Below are positions 45,410-54,200 of a DNA stretch of 64,000 nucleotides, piece by piece (within the stretch, counting starts at the first letter, position 1; the number at the start of each line of letters is the position of its first letter). This stretch comes from Gammaproteobacteria bacterium. GTDB taxonomy: Bacteria > Pseudomonadota > Gammaproteobacteria > UBA4575. Made by a program: the position numbers and the translations under genes. Below the pieces are notes generated by a model, which worked only from the letters and a program-made list of their open reading frames with translations, was not told where the DNA came from and ran no database searches. The stretch spans positions 124,001 to 188,000 of the forward strand of contig JANQOB010000018.1 in NCBI GenBank assembly GCA_028279275.1. The letters run 5' to 3'.

Positions 45410-46108
45410 TTAGTTACCATTATTGACAGTGGAATCATGAAGCTTATAGCCAAATCCACGCACGGTATGAATAAGTGGAAATTTATTAGACCTGTCAATT
45501 TTATTCCGCAAATGTCGTATGTATACTTCAACGACGTTCGTAAATGGGTCGCTGTCATAGCCCCAAACATTATCAAGTATGTTTGTCTTACTAACTACTT
45601 TCTCAGCGTGGAGCATTAAATAAGCAAGGAGGGTAAATTCTTTTGGTGTCAGGTCTATTTTTTTACCATTACGCGTGACTTCATAAGTTTCTTCATCAAG
45701 AACAAGATCTGCAAACTTGAGTACTCTTGGTGATTGCTTTTGATAATCACTACTACGACGTATTAAAGCCTTAATTCGAGCAAGTAATTCTTCGAATGCA
45801 AAGGGCTTAGCTAGATAGTCATCTGCACCAATTTTTAAACCTAAAACACGATCATCAACAGTATCTAATGCAGTCAGCATTAATATCGGAATTCTTATGC
45901 CTGTACTTCTAATATGACTGCAGAGAGCTCTGCCATCAACTCCAGGCAATAAAAGATCCAATATGATTGCGCCATAGTCCGAATAAGGCATAAAGTCTTT
46001 TGCGGTTTGCCCATCTTTAATAACATCGACGAGATAGCCTTCAGCTTGCAGCCCAGGCTGAATAAATTCAATTATTCGATCATCATCTTCAATCAACAGT
46101 AATTTCAT
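45410..46108 (-). CDS. OmpR/PhoB family response regulator
   Basis: 232 aa. The receiver domain (residues 1-120) has the acidic pair EDDDR, the phosphorylated aspartate in ILDLLLPGVDG and the lysine in DDYLAKPF. A winged-helix DNA-binding domain follows (LTPKEFTLLAYLML, VVEVYIRHLRNKID, TVRGFGYKL). It is the first gene of the operon with the binding protein and kinase, and the promoter should lie in 46109-46200. Confidence 0.95.
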   Translation of the reverse strand: MKLLLIEDDDRIIEFIQPGLQAEGYLVDVIKDGQTAKDFMPYSDYGAIILDLLLPGVDGRALCSHIRSTGIRIPILMLTALDTVDDRVLGLKIGADDYLAKPFAFEELLARIKALIRRSSDYQKQSPRVLKFADLVLDEETYEVTRNGKKIDLTPKEFTLLAYLMLHAEKVVSKTNILDNVWGYDSDPFTNVVEVYIRHLRNKIDRSNKFPLIHTVRGFGYKLHDSTVNNGN

Positions 46109-46666
46109 CTTTATTCCTATTAAGAATTTAAGGATTTTTTATTATTTATACATATATTGACTGATGTTTAACCTTAACTTAGACACACAATAAGCACATG
46201 AATTTTAGATAAAAATAACCATGCATTACGTATTGGAATTGTGCTTTAGCCAAAACTAAATTAATTACCTAAGAATACTAATAATATGTAAGTAAAATGC
46301 ATATATTTCCACAAATCTTGAATTGTAAACGTGATACTTTAACGTCTAATTGCTAAGTTTGTCCGCTGAAATTAATTATTGTAAGCACATATATTCCACA
46401 TAATAAGTAACGAATATTTAGGCTGTAGCAAATATGGAATATATAGATTTAAAAATTCTTTAATAAAATTAAGTTTTTAGTTTTTCAATAAAAGCGATGC
46501 GCAGTGATTGAATTAGACAAAAACATAAATAACGAGAAGAAATAATATGTTAATTAATTTATGTAAAACTGATGCAAATAAAAATAATGGCACTATTCAA
46601 AATGAATCGATTCAGATTTTTGCTTCATTTGAAATCCATATAAGATAAAAATATTTGGGGACTGAT
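46109..46666. other. 558-bp AT-rich intergenic region
   Basis: The region lies between divergent operons (response regulator, minus; nucleotidyltransferase, plus). It holds an inverted repeat, ATATATTCC at 46388-46396 and GGAATATAT near 46434-46442, and a related CATATATTTCCAC near 46298, which may be regulator sites. A 33-codon frame (46547-46648) is listed separately. No sigma-54 element or terminator is seen. Confidence 0.5.
46547..46648 (+). CDS. possible 33-aa leader peptide
   Basis: ATG 46547 with GAGAAG about 9 nt upstream opens a 33-codon frame (MLINLCKTDANKNNGTIQ...) that ends 18 nt before the nucleotidyltransferase ATG. No homology is recognised. It may be a coupled upstream frame or chance. 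Confidence 0.25.
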   Translation: MLINLCKTDANKNNGTIQNESIQIFASFEIHIR

Positions 46667-47467
46667 ATGAAAGTTGTTTTATTTTGCGGCGGACTTGGAA
46701 CACGACTTCGCGAACACTCGGAAATAATTCCAAAACCATTAGTAGAAATAGGAAGACGACCAATTATATGGCACTTAATGCAGTATTATGCATCATATGG
46801 TCACAAAGACTTTATTCTGTGTTTAGGTTATCGTGGCGACCTAATTCGCAATTATTTTCTAAACTACAACCCTTATATCACAACAGATTTTGTTATGACC
46901 GATGGTGGTCATACACTGCAACCATCTACCAGTGACATATATGACTGGCGTATTTCATTCGTCGATACGGGCATACATTCAAATCTTGGTCAACGACTCG
47001 TTGCTGTTCGCGAACATGTCAAAGGTGTAAAGTATTTTCTAACAAATTACAGTGATCAGCTTAGTGATCTCCCGCTTAATAATTTTATTGACAAAGCAAA
47101 AAGCAAAAATTCTGTGGCGAACTTTATTAGTGTCAAGCCGCACCAGAGTTTTCATCATGTTGAAATGAATGAGAACGGATATGTTGAACAACTTCAATCA
47201 AGCCACGATTCAGATTACTGGATAAATGGTGGGTATTTTATTTTTCGCAGTGATATTTTTGACTACATTGAGGAAGGTGAGGAGCTCGTAGAACAACCAT
47301 TCACACGTCTTGCTAAACAAGAACTTATCTGGACACAAAAGTACGATGGGTTTTGGAAATCAATGGACACCTTTAAAGATAAAATAGAGTTTGATCGTAT
47401 GGACAGTCGTGGCGAGCGTCCTTGGAATAATCGTTCACACGAAAATAAAGATTTTGATCATGATTGA
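46667..47467 (+). CDS. sugar nucleotidyltransferase (glucose-1-phosphate cytidylyltransferase-like)
   Basis: 266 aa of the RfbF/glucose-1-phosphate cytidylyltransferase group. It has the signature FCGGLGTRLREHSEIIPKPLVEIG, HLMQYYASYGHKDFILCLGYRG, YLTNYSDQLSD-like FLTNYSDQLSDL and the C-terminal FWKSMDTFKDK. It would activate a sugar phosphate with CTP (or another NTP) for glycan synthesis. ATG 46667 is chosen because GGGGA stands 7 nt upstream; an in-frame TTG at 46655 is rejected. It overlaps the PIG-L gene by 8 bp. No glycosyltransferases surround the pair. Confidence 0.9.
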   Translation: MKVVLFCGGLGTRLREHSEIIPKPLVEIGRRPIIWHLMQYYASYGHKDFILCLGYRGDLIRNYFLNYNPYITTDFVMTDGGHTLQPSTSDIYDWRISFVDTGIHSNLGQRLVAVREHVKGVKYFLTNYSDQLSDLPLNNFIDKAKSKNSVANFISVKPHQSFHHVEMNENGYVEQLQSSHDSDYWINGGYFIFRSDIFDYIEEGEELVEQPFTRLAKQELIWTQKYDGFWKSMDTFKDKIEFDRMDSRGERPWNNRSHENKDFDHD

Positions 47468-48113
47468 ACTGGGTCTGTCTGATGTAGTTCGACCAAAAAT
47501 TCTATGCTTAGGTGCGCACTGTGATGATATTGAAATTGGATGTGGTGGCACGTTATTACAGCTTGGTACTACTCTTGAAGAAGGAGAGCTATGTTGCACC
47601 ATATTTTCATCCAATGAGGTACGTGAAAAAGAAACCCGAACGGCTCTGTCGCAACTAGGTTCTAACTGGACTACAGTAAATATCGAGATACATCAATTTC
47701 GCAATAGTTACTTTCCTTATATCGGCGCTGAAATTAAAGAAGCATTTGAAGCACTTAAGCTTAATTTCAAACCAGATATAGTTTTCACTCATTATCGCAA
47801 TGATCTTCATCAAGACCATCGTGTTATTTCAGACCTGACATGGAATACATTTCGTGATCATTTAATACTGGAATATGAGATCCCCAAATTCGATGGCGAT
47901 ATTGGACAACCAAATACCTACTTTGAAATTTCTACTGAAAATGCAGAAAAAAAAGTAGACTGTTTACAACGCTGCTTTGTGTCTCAACATGACAAACATT
48001 GGTTTAAACCCGAAACATTCAAAGCATTAATGCGACTACGTAGCATTGAATGCAATGCTTCTTCTGGTTTTGCAGAAGCTTTCTATACCCGTAAAACCAA
48101 GTTAAGTTTTTAG
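47460..48113 (+). CDS. PIG-L family deacetylase
   Basis: 217-aa zinc-dependent N-acetylglucosaminyl deacetylase-like (LmbE) protein. The motif LGAHCDDIEIGCGGTL corresponds to AHPDDxExGxGG, with Cys in place of Pro, and HYRNDLHQDHRVI is the second metal motif. ATG 47460 gives a normal length; the upstream frame lies within the nucleotidyltransferase gene. Translation is coupled to that gene. The pair probably makes or trims a nucleotide-activated or lipid-linked amino sugar. Confidence 0.9.
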   Translation: MIELGLSDVVRPKILCLGAHCDDIEIGCGGTLLQLGTTLEEGELCCTIFSSNEVREKETRTALSQLGSNWTTVNIEIHQFRNSYFPYIGAEIKEAFEALKLNFKPDIVFTHYRNDLHQDHRVISDLTWNTFRDHLILEYEIPKFDGDIGQPNTYFEISTENAEKKVDCLQRCFVSQHDKHWFKPETFKALMRLRSIECNASSGFAEAFYTRKTKLSF

Positions 48114-48446
48114 AATTTTTAAAATAATTACCTAATACTCAGAATTTATTCTTCACGTAGCAGGTGATTTTGTAAATTAAAAATATCCAAGACATTTCAA
48201 TTTTTTTAATCCACATCAAACGATAAACGATCATCTCTAGCTTCGGTATTGGCTAGTTGTTGAAAAAGCATGCCGCGGTAACTCCCGCCACAATTTAACT
48301 TGTCAGGAGTATATGCATTCCAATAAGTAATTATTATCATCGAAATAGATAAAATTTAAAAAATTACAAATTTTTAACCTTTATGCCGTAATTTTTTACT
48401 CATAATAAGGTCTACTAGATTATCTTAAAATATTCTGGAGAAAATA
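48114..48446. other. 333-bp intergenic region with a possible gene remnant
   Basis: Mostly AT-rich. On the minus strand a 42-codon frame at about 48206-48340 (ending GGSYRGMLFQQLANTEARDD-RLSFDVD) has ordinary protein composition and higher GC than its surroundings. It may be the 3' end of a lost gene. I do not recognise it. The EF-hand gene's ribosome binding site (CTGGAG) lies at the right end. Confidence 0.35.
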
Positions 48447-48743
48447 ATGAAATTCCTTAATGTTGTATTTGCTGTCGTGCTCATGTTGCTACCACTTTCT
48501 TCTATAGCAGGTGTTGCTGGTGGTGGACGAAGTTTTGAAGACGGGCTATTTTGGGGTGCAGACCTAGATCGAAATGAACGATTGGACCGCGATGAAGCAA
48601 AAGCGGTCTATAATTTAAGTGATGATGAAATTTTTGAACGTTTTGATGAGGACTCAAACGGATTAATTAATCGTGCAGAATTTACCGAATTTATTCAGCT
48701 TTCTCCTTGGACGGATAAATTTGTACCGCCAGCTGAAAGATAA
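48447..48743 (+). CDS. secreted EF-hand calcium-binding protein
   Basis: 98 aa: signal peptide (residues 1-21) and two EF-hand loops. Loop 1 is D39-E50 (DLDRNERLDRDE) and loop 2 is D67-E78 (DEDSNGLINRAE), which matches the canonical D-x-D-x-N-G pattern. It should bind Ca2+ outside the cytoplasm. CTGGAG is 8 nt before the ATG. The neighbouring phoX-like remnant is interesting because PhoX phosphatases need Ca2+, but a functional link is only a guess. Confidence 0.88.
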   Translation: MKFLNVVFAVVLMLLPLSSIAGVAGGGRSFEDGLFWGADLDRNERLDRDEAKAVYNLSDDEIFERFDEDSNGLINRAEFTEFIQLSPWTDKFVPPAER

Positions 48744-48761
48744 ACTGATTAATTCTCCAAA

Positions 48762-48951
48762 TTAACTTCCAATCTCCTTGTCCTGATCGTGGGTTACCGC
48801 AACCACGGCAGGGCGAGGTGGGAACTTCAACTCAAAATCTGGCCAGCGCGTATTGGGTTGATCAAAAGTCAAACCGTCTCCTAGGTGTTGGATAGAACAA
48901 AACATCGTATTGTGTTTGGGTGTGAAGCAGGACTACAAACTTCAGCGTCAG
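48762..48951 (-). pseudogene. C-terminal fragment of a PhoX-type (DUF839) phosphatase
   Basis: The minus strand encodes, in one frame down to a TAA at 48762-48764, DAEVCSPAFTPKHNTMFCSI, then QHLGDGLTF and NTRWPDFELKFPPRPAVVAV followed by THDQDKEIGS. This matches the end of PhoX alkaline phosphatases (FTPD-x-TMFV-x-IQHPG, WPD, PRP-x-VV). The rest of the gene is missing: the ald 3' end begins directly where the fragment stops. It is a deletion remnant with no start codon. Confidence 0.75.
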
Positions 48952-50052
48952 CTAGAAACTATTCGGTAAATTTGGAAAAGCATTTGCTACGGCTAAATGT
49001 TTTATTTTTCCTGCATGAATATTGAGTGCATTTCGTAAATTTTTACTTTCATTAATGAACGCTTGTAAGCCTAAATTACTCAATTTATGAATAAAGGGTA
49101 GTGTTGCATTGCATAATGCTTGACTACTTGTACGTGCAACAGCCCCAGGAATATTGGTTACACAATAATGTACGATATTATCGATTACATATACCGGATC
49201 ATGGTGTGTAGTAGGTTTACTGGTTTCAAAACATCCTCCTTGATCAATAGATACATCTACAAGTACAGCACCCTTTTTCATTTTTTTTAATAAGCTTCTG
49301 TTGATCAGTTTTTTTGCACGCGCACCAGGGACAAGTGTCGCACCTATAATTAAATCTGCATTGATTGCACAATTTTCAATTGCATGAGGATCAGAAAAAA
49401 TGGTTGTGACATTTTCTGGCATTACTTCATCAATATGACGAAGTTTTTCAATGTCTATATCCATGACAATCACATTAGCGCCCAAACCAGCAGCGACACG
49501 CGCTGCGTTTGAACCTACAACACCAGCCCCAAGAACGAGTACATTTGCAGGTGCGACACCTGCCACACCGCCTAATAACACGCCCCTCCCTAGCATGGGT
49601 TTCTCAAGACATTTAGCACCTTCTTGGATAGACATCTTGCCTGCAACTTCGCTCATGGGTTTTAACAGTGGTAATTGCCCATGAGTATCTGTTAGCGTTT
49701 CATACGCTAAAGCAGTAATACCACTTTTTATACATGATGCAGTTAATGCTTCCGAGCTAGCAAAATGAAAATAGCTAAATATGATTTGCGAGTTTGAAAA
49801 TTTATCGAGCTCTTCAGACTGAGGTTCTTTTACTTTTATGATCAAACTTGACTCATTAAAGATGTCATTAACATTAGATACAATTTTTGCGCCCGCGGAT
49901 TCAAATTCTTTATCATGATAACCACTTGCTAAACCTGCATTTTTTTCTATAAGTACCTGATGACCATCTTGAACAAGTAGATCTGCACCAACCGGAAGCA
50001 ACGCTACACGATATTCATCTGCCTTTATTTCTTTTGGAACACCAATTATCAC
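48952..50052 (-). CDS. ald: alanine dehydrogenase
   Basis: 366-aa NAD-dependent enzyme interconverting L-alanine with pyruvate and ammonia. N-terminal GVPKEIKADEYRVALLP, FSYFHFASS, LPLLKPMSEVAGKMSIQ and the NAD fold VLVLGAGVVGSNAARVAAGLGANVIV are diagnostic. DQGGCFETSKPTTHHDPVY is the active-site segment. It follows aceF by 18 bp, so pyruvate from alanine could feed the dehydrogenase encoded by the same transcript. Confidence 0.96.
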   Translation of the reverse strand: MIIGVPKEIKADEYRVALLPVGADLLVQDGHQVLIEKNAGLASGYHDKEFESAGAKIVSNVNDIFNESSLIIKVKEPQSEELDKFSNSQIIFSYFHFASSEALTASCIKSGITALAYETLTDTHGQLPLLKPMSEVAGKMSIQEGAKCLEKPMLGRGVLLGGVAGVAPANVLVLGAGVVGSNAARVAAGLGANVIVMDIDIEKLRHIDEVMPENVTTIFSDPHAIENCAINADLIIGATLVPGARAKKLINRSLLKKMKKGAVLVDVSIDQGGCFETSKPTTHHDPVYVIDNIVHYCVTNIPGAVARTSSQALCNATLPFIHKLSNLGLQAFINESKNLRNALNIHAGKIKHLAVANAFPNLPNSF

Positions 50053-50070
50053 GATCGTTGTCGTTAAAAC

Positions 50071-51324
50071 TTAAAGAATAAGTTTCCAGATATCCTCTAA
50101 AACATTTTTTAAATGTGAACAAAAACGTGCCGCATCGGCACCATTAATCACTCGATGATCATAAGATAACGATAGAGGCAATAGTTTTTGTTGTTTTGTC
50201 CCTGCTTCGTTTATTTGATCTTCAATAATCATTTTGGAAAGCCCTAAAATAGCAACTTCGGGAGGATTGATAATGGGGGTGAATGCTCGTCCTCCTAAAT
50301 TACCCAAACTTGAAATTGTCATACTCGCTCCTCCCATATGTTTAGGAGTAAGTTTTCTTTGTTTTGCCAGTGTGCTGACTTCAACTAATTCTTTTGCTAC
50401 CTGTTCCAGTGTTTTTTTGTCTACATCACGTAGTACCGGTACAAACAGCCCATGTTCTGTATCCACTGCTATACCAATATGAAAAAAATCTTTATAAATT
50501 AACTGCTCATTTGCAATATCAAGTGAGGCATTAAAATCAGGAAACTGTTTAAGACACAATACGAGTGCTTTAGCGACAAACGCGAGTGGCGTTAGCTTAA
50601 CTTTCTTACTTTCAAGTTCGCTTGCTAGTTTTTTGCGGTGTTGCTCTAATTGTGTAACGTCAGCGTGATCAAAATGAGTCACATGTGGAATACTCTGCCA
50701 AGCATTAAGCATGTTTTGCGCAGTTAATTTTTGAATTTTACTTAGCTCTTTAGCATGTGTTTGACCGTATTGAGAAAAGTTCAGTGCTTTTTGCGGCACT
50801 GATTTATTTGAAGAAGTGGAATACAGATTGTCACGCACGTGCTGTTGAATATCTTCGATAACAATTCTTTGTTGTCGTCCGCTGCCATGTATATTGTCAA
50901 GATCAACTCCTAACTCACGTGCATATTTTTGTGTGCCAGGGCTTGCATAGGCATTTGAAGTTTTCAGTGGTTGAGTGTTTTCAGAACGTACATCTTGCTT
51001 TTCAATAATATTTTCTTCGTCAAAATCATCCTTAGTCTCAGCGGCCACTTTTTCAGTTTTATTTTCAGCTTTAGGAGTTTCATCTGAATTAACTTTAAGT
51101 GTTATTAAAGTATCACCTTCACTTATCTTATCTCCTTCGCTTACCACAATATTTTCAACTATACCTGCAGAAGGAGAGGGATAATCCATCATCGCTTTTT
51201 CACTTTCTACTGTTACTAGGGGTTGATCTAAGCTTATTTCATCTCCCTTTTTTACTAATATCTCTATGACATCAACTGCATCAAAATCAGCGATATCAGA
51301 GATCTTAATTTCTTTAATTTCCAC
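50071..51324 (-). CDS. aceF: dihydrolipoamide acetyltransferase (PDH E2)
   Basis: 417-aa core subunit of pyruvate dehydrogenase. It has a single lipoyl domain (residues 1-75, lipoylated K43 in VESEKAMMDYP), a long acidic linker, the E1/E3-binding domain (ASPGTQKYARELGVDLDNIHGSGRQQRI) and the catalytic domain with SLSYDHRVINGADAARF. E. coli AceF has three lipoyl domains, so this is a short version. It follows aceE by 8 bp. The E3 gene (lpd) is not in this window. Confidence 0.95.
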   Translation of the reverse strand: MEIKEIKISDIADFDAVDVIEILVKKGDEISLDQPLVTVESEKAMMDYPSPSAGIVENIVVSEGDKISEGDTLITLKVNSDETPKAENKTEKVAAETKDDFDEENIIEKQDVRSENTQPLKTSNAYASPGTQKYARELGVDLDNIHGSGRQQRIVIEDIQQHVRDNLYSTSSNKSVPQKALNFSQYGQTHAKELSKIQKLTAQNMLNAWQSIPHVTHFDHADVTQLEQHRKKLASELESKKVKLTPLAFVAKALVLCLKQFPDFNASLDIANEQLIYKDFFHIGIAVDTEHGLFVPVLRDVDKKTLEQVAKELVEVSTLAKQRKLTPKHMGGASMTISSLGNLGGRAFTPIINPPEVAILGLSKMIIEDQINEAGTKQQKLLPLSLSYDHRVINGADAARFCSHLKNVLEDIWKLIL

Positions 51325-51332
51325 AATGAATG

Positions 51333-53978
51333 CTATGCAAATACAGGATCAGTTTTATCAGCATCAATACCGTACTTTTGCATGGCAGAATTCAAAACTG
51401 ATTTATCAAGACTACCTTCTTGCACTAAAGAAAATATTGCAGCAATAGCAACATGATGGGCATTCACTTCAAAATGACGGCGTAATTGTTTGCGTGTATC
51501 GCTACGTCCAAAGCCGTCTGTACCTAACACGACATAATTCGATTTAATGAATGGACGAATTTGGTCTGCATAAATTTTCATATAGTCCGTCGCAGCAATT
51601 ACAGGCCCTTTTGCATTTTCTAAACACTTTTCTACATAAGTTGCCTTAGGTGTTTCGTCTACATGAAGCATATTCCAACGTTGAATTTGCATACCCTCAC
51701 CTCGTAAACGATTGAAACTTGTAACGCTCCAAATATCAGAACTAATCGAATAATCTCGATCAAGTAATTCGGCTGCTGCAATCACTTCTAACAAAATCGC
51801 TCCGCTTCCTAATAGTTGAACATGATGTTCTTTAGGCTCAGAAGACTGCACTTGATACATGCCCTTAATTATTCCTTGTTCACAACCTTGCGGCATTTCT
51901 GGTTGAGCATAATTTTCATTCATCACGGTGATATAGTAGTAATGGTCTTCGTTATGCTCAAACATAGATTGCATACCATGATGAACAATTACTGCAAGTT
52001 CATATGCGTAGGCAGGATCATATGCACGGCAATTCGGTACCGTAGATGCTAATAAGTGACTGTGGCCATCTTGATGTTGTAACCCCTCACCCGCCAGAGT
52101 AGTGCGTCCAGCGGTTCCGCCAATTAAAAATCCGCGCGAACGACTATCCCCTGCGGCCCAAGCGAGGTCACCAATACGTTGAAAACCAAACATGGAATAA
52201 AAAATATAAAAAGGGATCATTGGCATGTTATGTGTGCTGTAAGAAGTTGCGGCAGCAATCCATGAGGACATTGCTCCTGCTTCATTTATACCTTCTTCTA
52301 AAATTTGACCAGCTTGATCTTCACGGTAATACATAACTTGATCTGCATCGACTGGATCATAAAGTTGTCCTTTATGAGCGTAGATCCCCATGCTTCGAAA
52401 TAAACCTTCCATACCAAATGTTCGTGCTTCATCAGGAACGATAGGCACAACATATTTGGCAATTTCTTTGTCGCGCGTTAGAGCTAACAGAATTCTTACA
52501 AAAGCCATCGTAGTAGAATTTTCACGACCGTCACTGCCGTTAATTAAGTCTTTAAATATTTCTAAAGGCGGGACTTTTATTTTTATACTTGACTGCGAAC
52601 GCTTAGGAATTTCACCAACTAACTTACTACGCAATTTCTTCATGTATTGCATTTCCGCGCTGTCTTCATCAGGCTTATAAAATGGCACATCTTCTAATCG
52701 CTCATCACTAACGGGAATACGATAACGATCTCGAAATGCTGCAAGTGAATCTTTCGTGGGCTTTTTAAGTTGATGGGCGATATTCATACTTTCACCACTT
52801 TTACCCAAACCATAGCCTTTCACTGTTTTCGCTAAAATAACGGTTGGTTGTCCCTTATGTTTTACTGCAGCGGCATAGGCCGCGTAGACTTTTTGTTGAT
52901 CATGACCACCTCGATTTAAGCGCCATATATCATCATCAGTCATATTTTCGATGATGTTTTCCAATTCAGGATATTTTCCAAAAAAATGTTCACGCACATA
53001 AGCGCCGCCCTTTGCGCGATAGTTTTGAAAATCTCCATCTAACGCTTCATTCATGCGTTTACGCAAAAAACCATCTTTATCCTTTGCTAAAAGAGGGTCC
53101 CAATTTCCGCCCCAAATAAGTTTAATTACATTCCAGCCTGCACCACGAAACACACCTTCTAATTCTTGAATAATTTTTCCATTACCACGCACCGGACCAT
53201 CTAGGCGTTGTAAATTACAATTAATTACAAAAATTAAATTATCCAGTTCTTCTCGCGATGCGAGTGAAATTGCACCAAGTGATTCAGGTTCATCCATTTC
53301 ACCATCGCCAGTGAAAACCCAAACTTTACGATCTCCTTTATCAATCAGGCCTCTATCATGTAAGTACTCCATAAAACGCGCCTGATAAATTCCCATAATG
53401 GGTGCAAGTCCCATAGAGACGGTTGGGAACTGCCAAAATTCTGGCATAAGCCAAGGGTGTGGATAAGAAGAGAGCCCTTTCCCATCCACTTCTCTGCGGA
53501 AATGTTGTAATTGCTCTTCACTGATACGATTCTCTAAGTAGGCTCGTGCGTAAACACCGGGCGCCGCATGTCCTTGGAAATAAACGCAATCTCCAGCAAA
53601 GTCTTTCGAAGCGGGTCGAAAGAAATGATTAAATCCAATGCTCATTAATGTGGCTGCTGAAGCATAAGTGGAAATATGTCCACCCAGTTCGGGAAATTTT
53701 TTATTCGCACGCACGACCATGGCCAGTGCATTCCACCGTTCCAAAGAACGCACGCGGTGTTCCATTTGAAGATCGCCAGGCAAACGCGCTTCTTCGTCTA
53801 CAGGTATCGTATTTACGTAGGCGGTTGTATTCCGAAAAGGTAAATTTACTCCTGCAAGACGCGAATTATGAATGAGCTGTTCGATGATGTAGTGAGCTCG
53901 CTCTTCTCCATCGCGTTCCAATATGGCTTGCATTGCTTGCAACCATTCCTTAGTTTCCTGTGGATCAATATCATTCAT
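51333..53978 (-). CDS. aceE: pyruvate dehydrogenase E1 component (homodimeric)
   Basis: 881-aa thiamine-diphosphate enzyme that decarboxylates pyruvate and acetylates E2. The TPP motif runs from GDGEMDEPES to VINCN. GHAAPGVYARAYLEGR-like (GHAAPGVYARAYLENR), TFGMEGLFRSMGIY, TTLAGEGLQHQDGHS and GFGRSDTRKQLRRHFEV are characteristic. Length matches E. coli AceE (887). It is the first gene of aceE-aceF-ald; its promoter lies in the 222-bp gap shared with the divergent patatin gene. Confidence 0.97.
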   Translation of the reverse strand: MNDIDPQETKEWLQAMQAILERDGEERAHYIIEQLIHNSRLAGVNLPFRNTTAYVNTIPVDEEARLPGDLQMEHRVRSLERWNALAMVVRANKKFPELGGHISTYASAATLMSIGFNHFFRPASKDFAGDCVYFQGHAAPGVYARAYLENRISEEQLQHFRREVDGKGLSSYPHPWLMPEFWQFPTVSMGLAPIMGIYQARFMEYLHDRGLIDKGDRKVWVFTGDGEMDEPESLGAISLASREELDNLIFVINCNLQRLDGPVRGNGKIIQELEGVFRGAGWNVIKLIWGGNWDPLLAKDKDGFLRKRMNEALDGDFQNYRAKGGAYVREHFFGKYPELENIIENMTDDDIWRLNRGGHDQQKVYAAYAAAVKHKGQPTVILAKTVKGYGLGKSGESMNIAHQLKKPTKDSLAAFRDRYRIPVSDERLEDVPFYKPDEDSAEMQYMKKLRSKLVGEIPKRSQSSIKIKVPPLEIFKDLINGSDGRENSTTMAFVRILLALTRDKEIAKYVVPIVPDEARTFGMEGLFRSMGIYAHKGQLYDPVDADQVMYYREDQAGQILEEGINEAGAMSSWIAAATSYSTHNMPMIPFYIFYSMFGFQRIGDLAWAAGDSRSRGFLIGGTAGRTTLAGEGLQHQDGHSHLLASTVPNCRAYDPAYAYELAVIVHHGMQSMFEHNEDHYYYITVMNENYAQPEMPQGCEQGIIKGMYQVQSSEPKEHHVQLLGSGAILLEVIAAAELLDRDYSISSDIWSVTSFNRLRGEGMQIQRWNMLHVDETPKATYVEKCLENAKGPVIAATDYMKIYADQIRPFIKSNYVVLGTDGFGRSDTRKQLRRHFEVNAHHVAIAAIFSLVQEGSLDKSVLNSAMQKYGIDADKTDPVFA

Positions 53979-54200
53979 TATTTACTAATGTATTGGTTTA
54001 TTTGCAGAATTTCATAATGCATAACTAGGCAATTTCAAACCATAACGATAAGATAACCCCTTAACATTTGCTTTATGAATAATAGTTGAAAGTAATTTCG
54101 TGAAAATACTTTCATATAATAACTGCATCATTAACGTAAAACGTAAGTACCGCAATCTTTTTCATGTACCGTTATAGGCCTAGTTAGACCGTAAAACAAT

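Noticed and set aside
30731-48951. Prophage or active mobile element
   Set aside because: No integrase, transposase, phage structural gene or terminal inverted repeats were found; only the tRNA-end copy suggests past integration.
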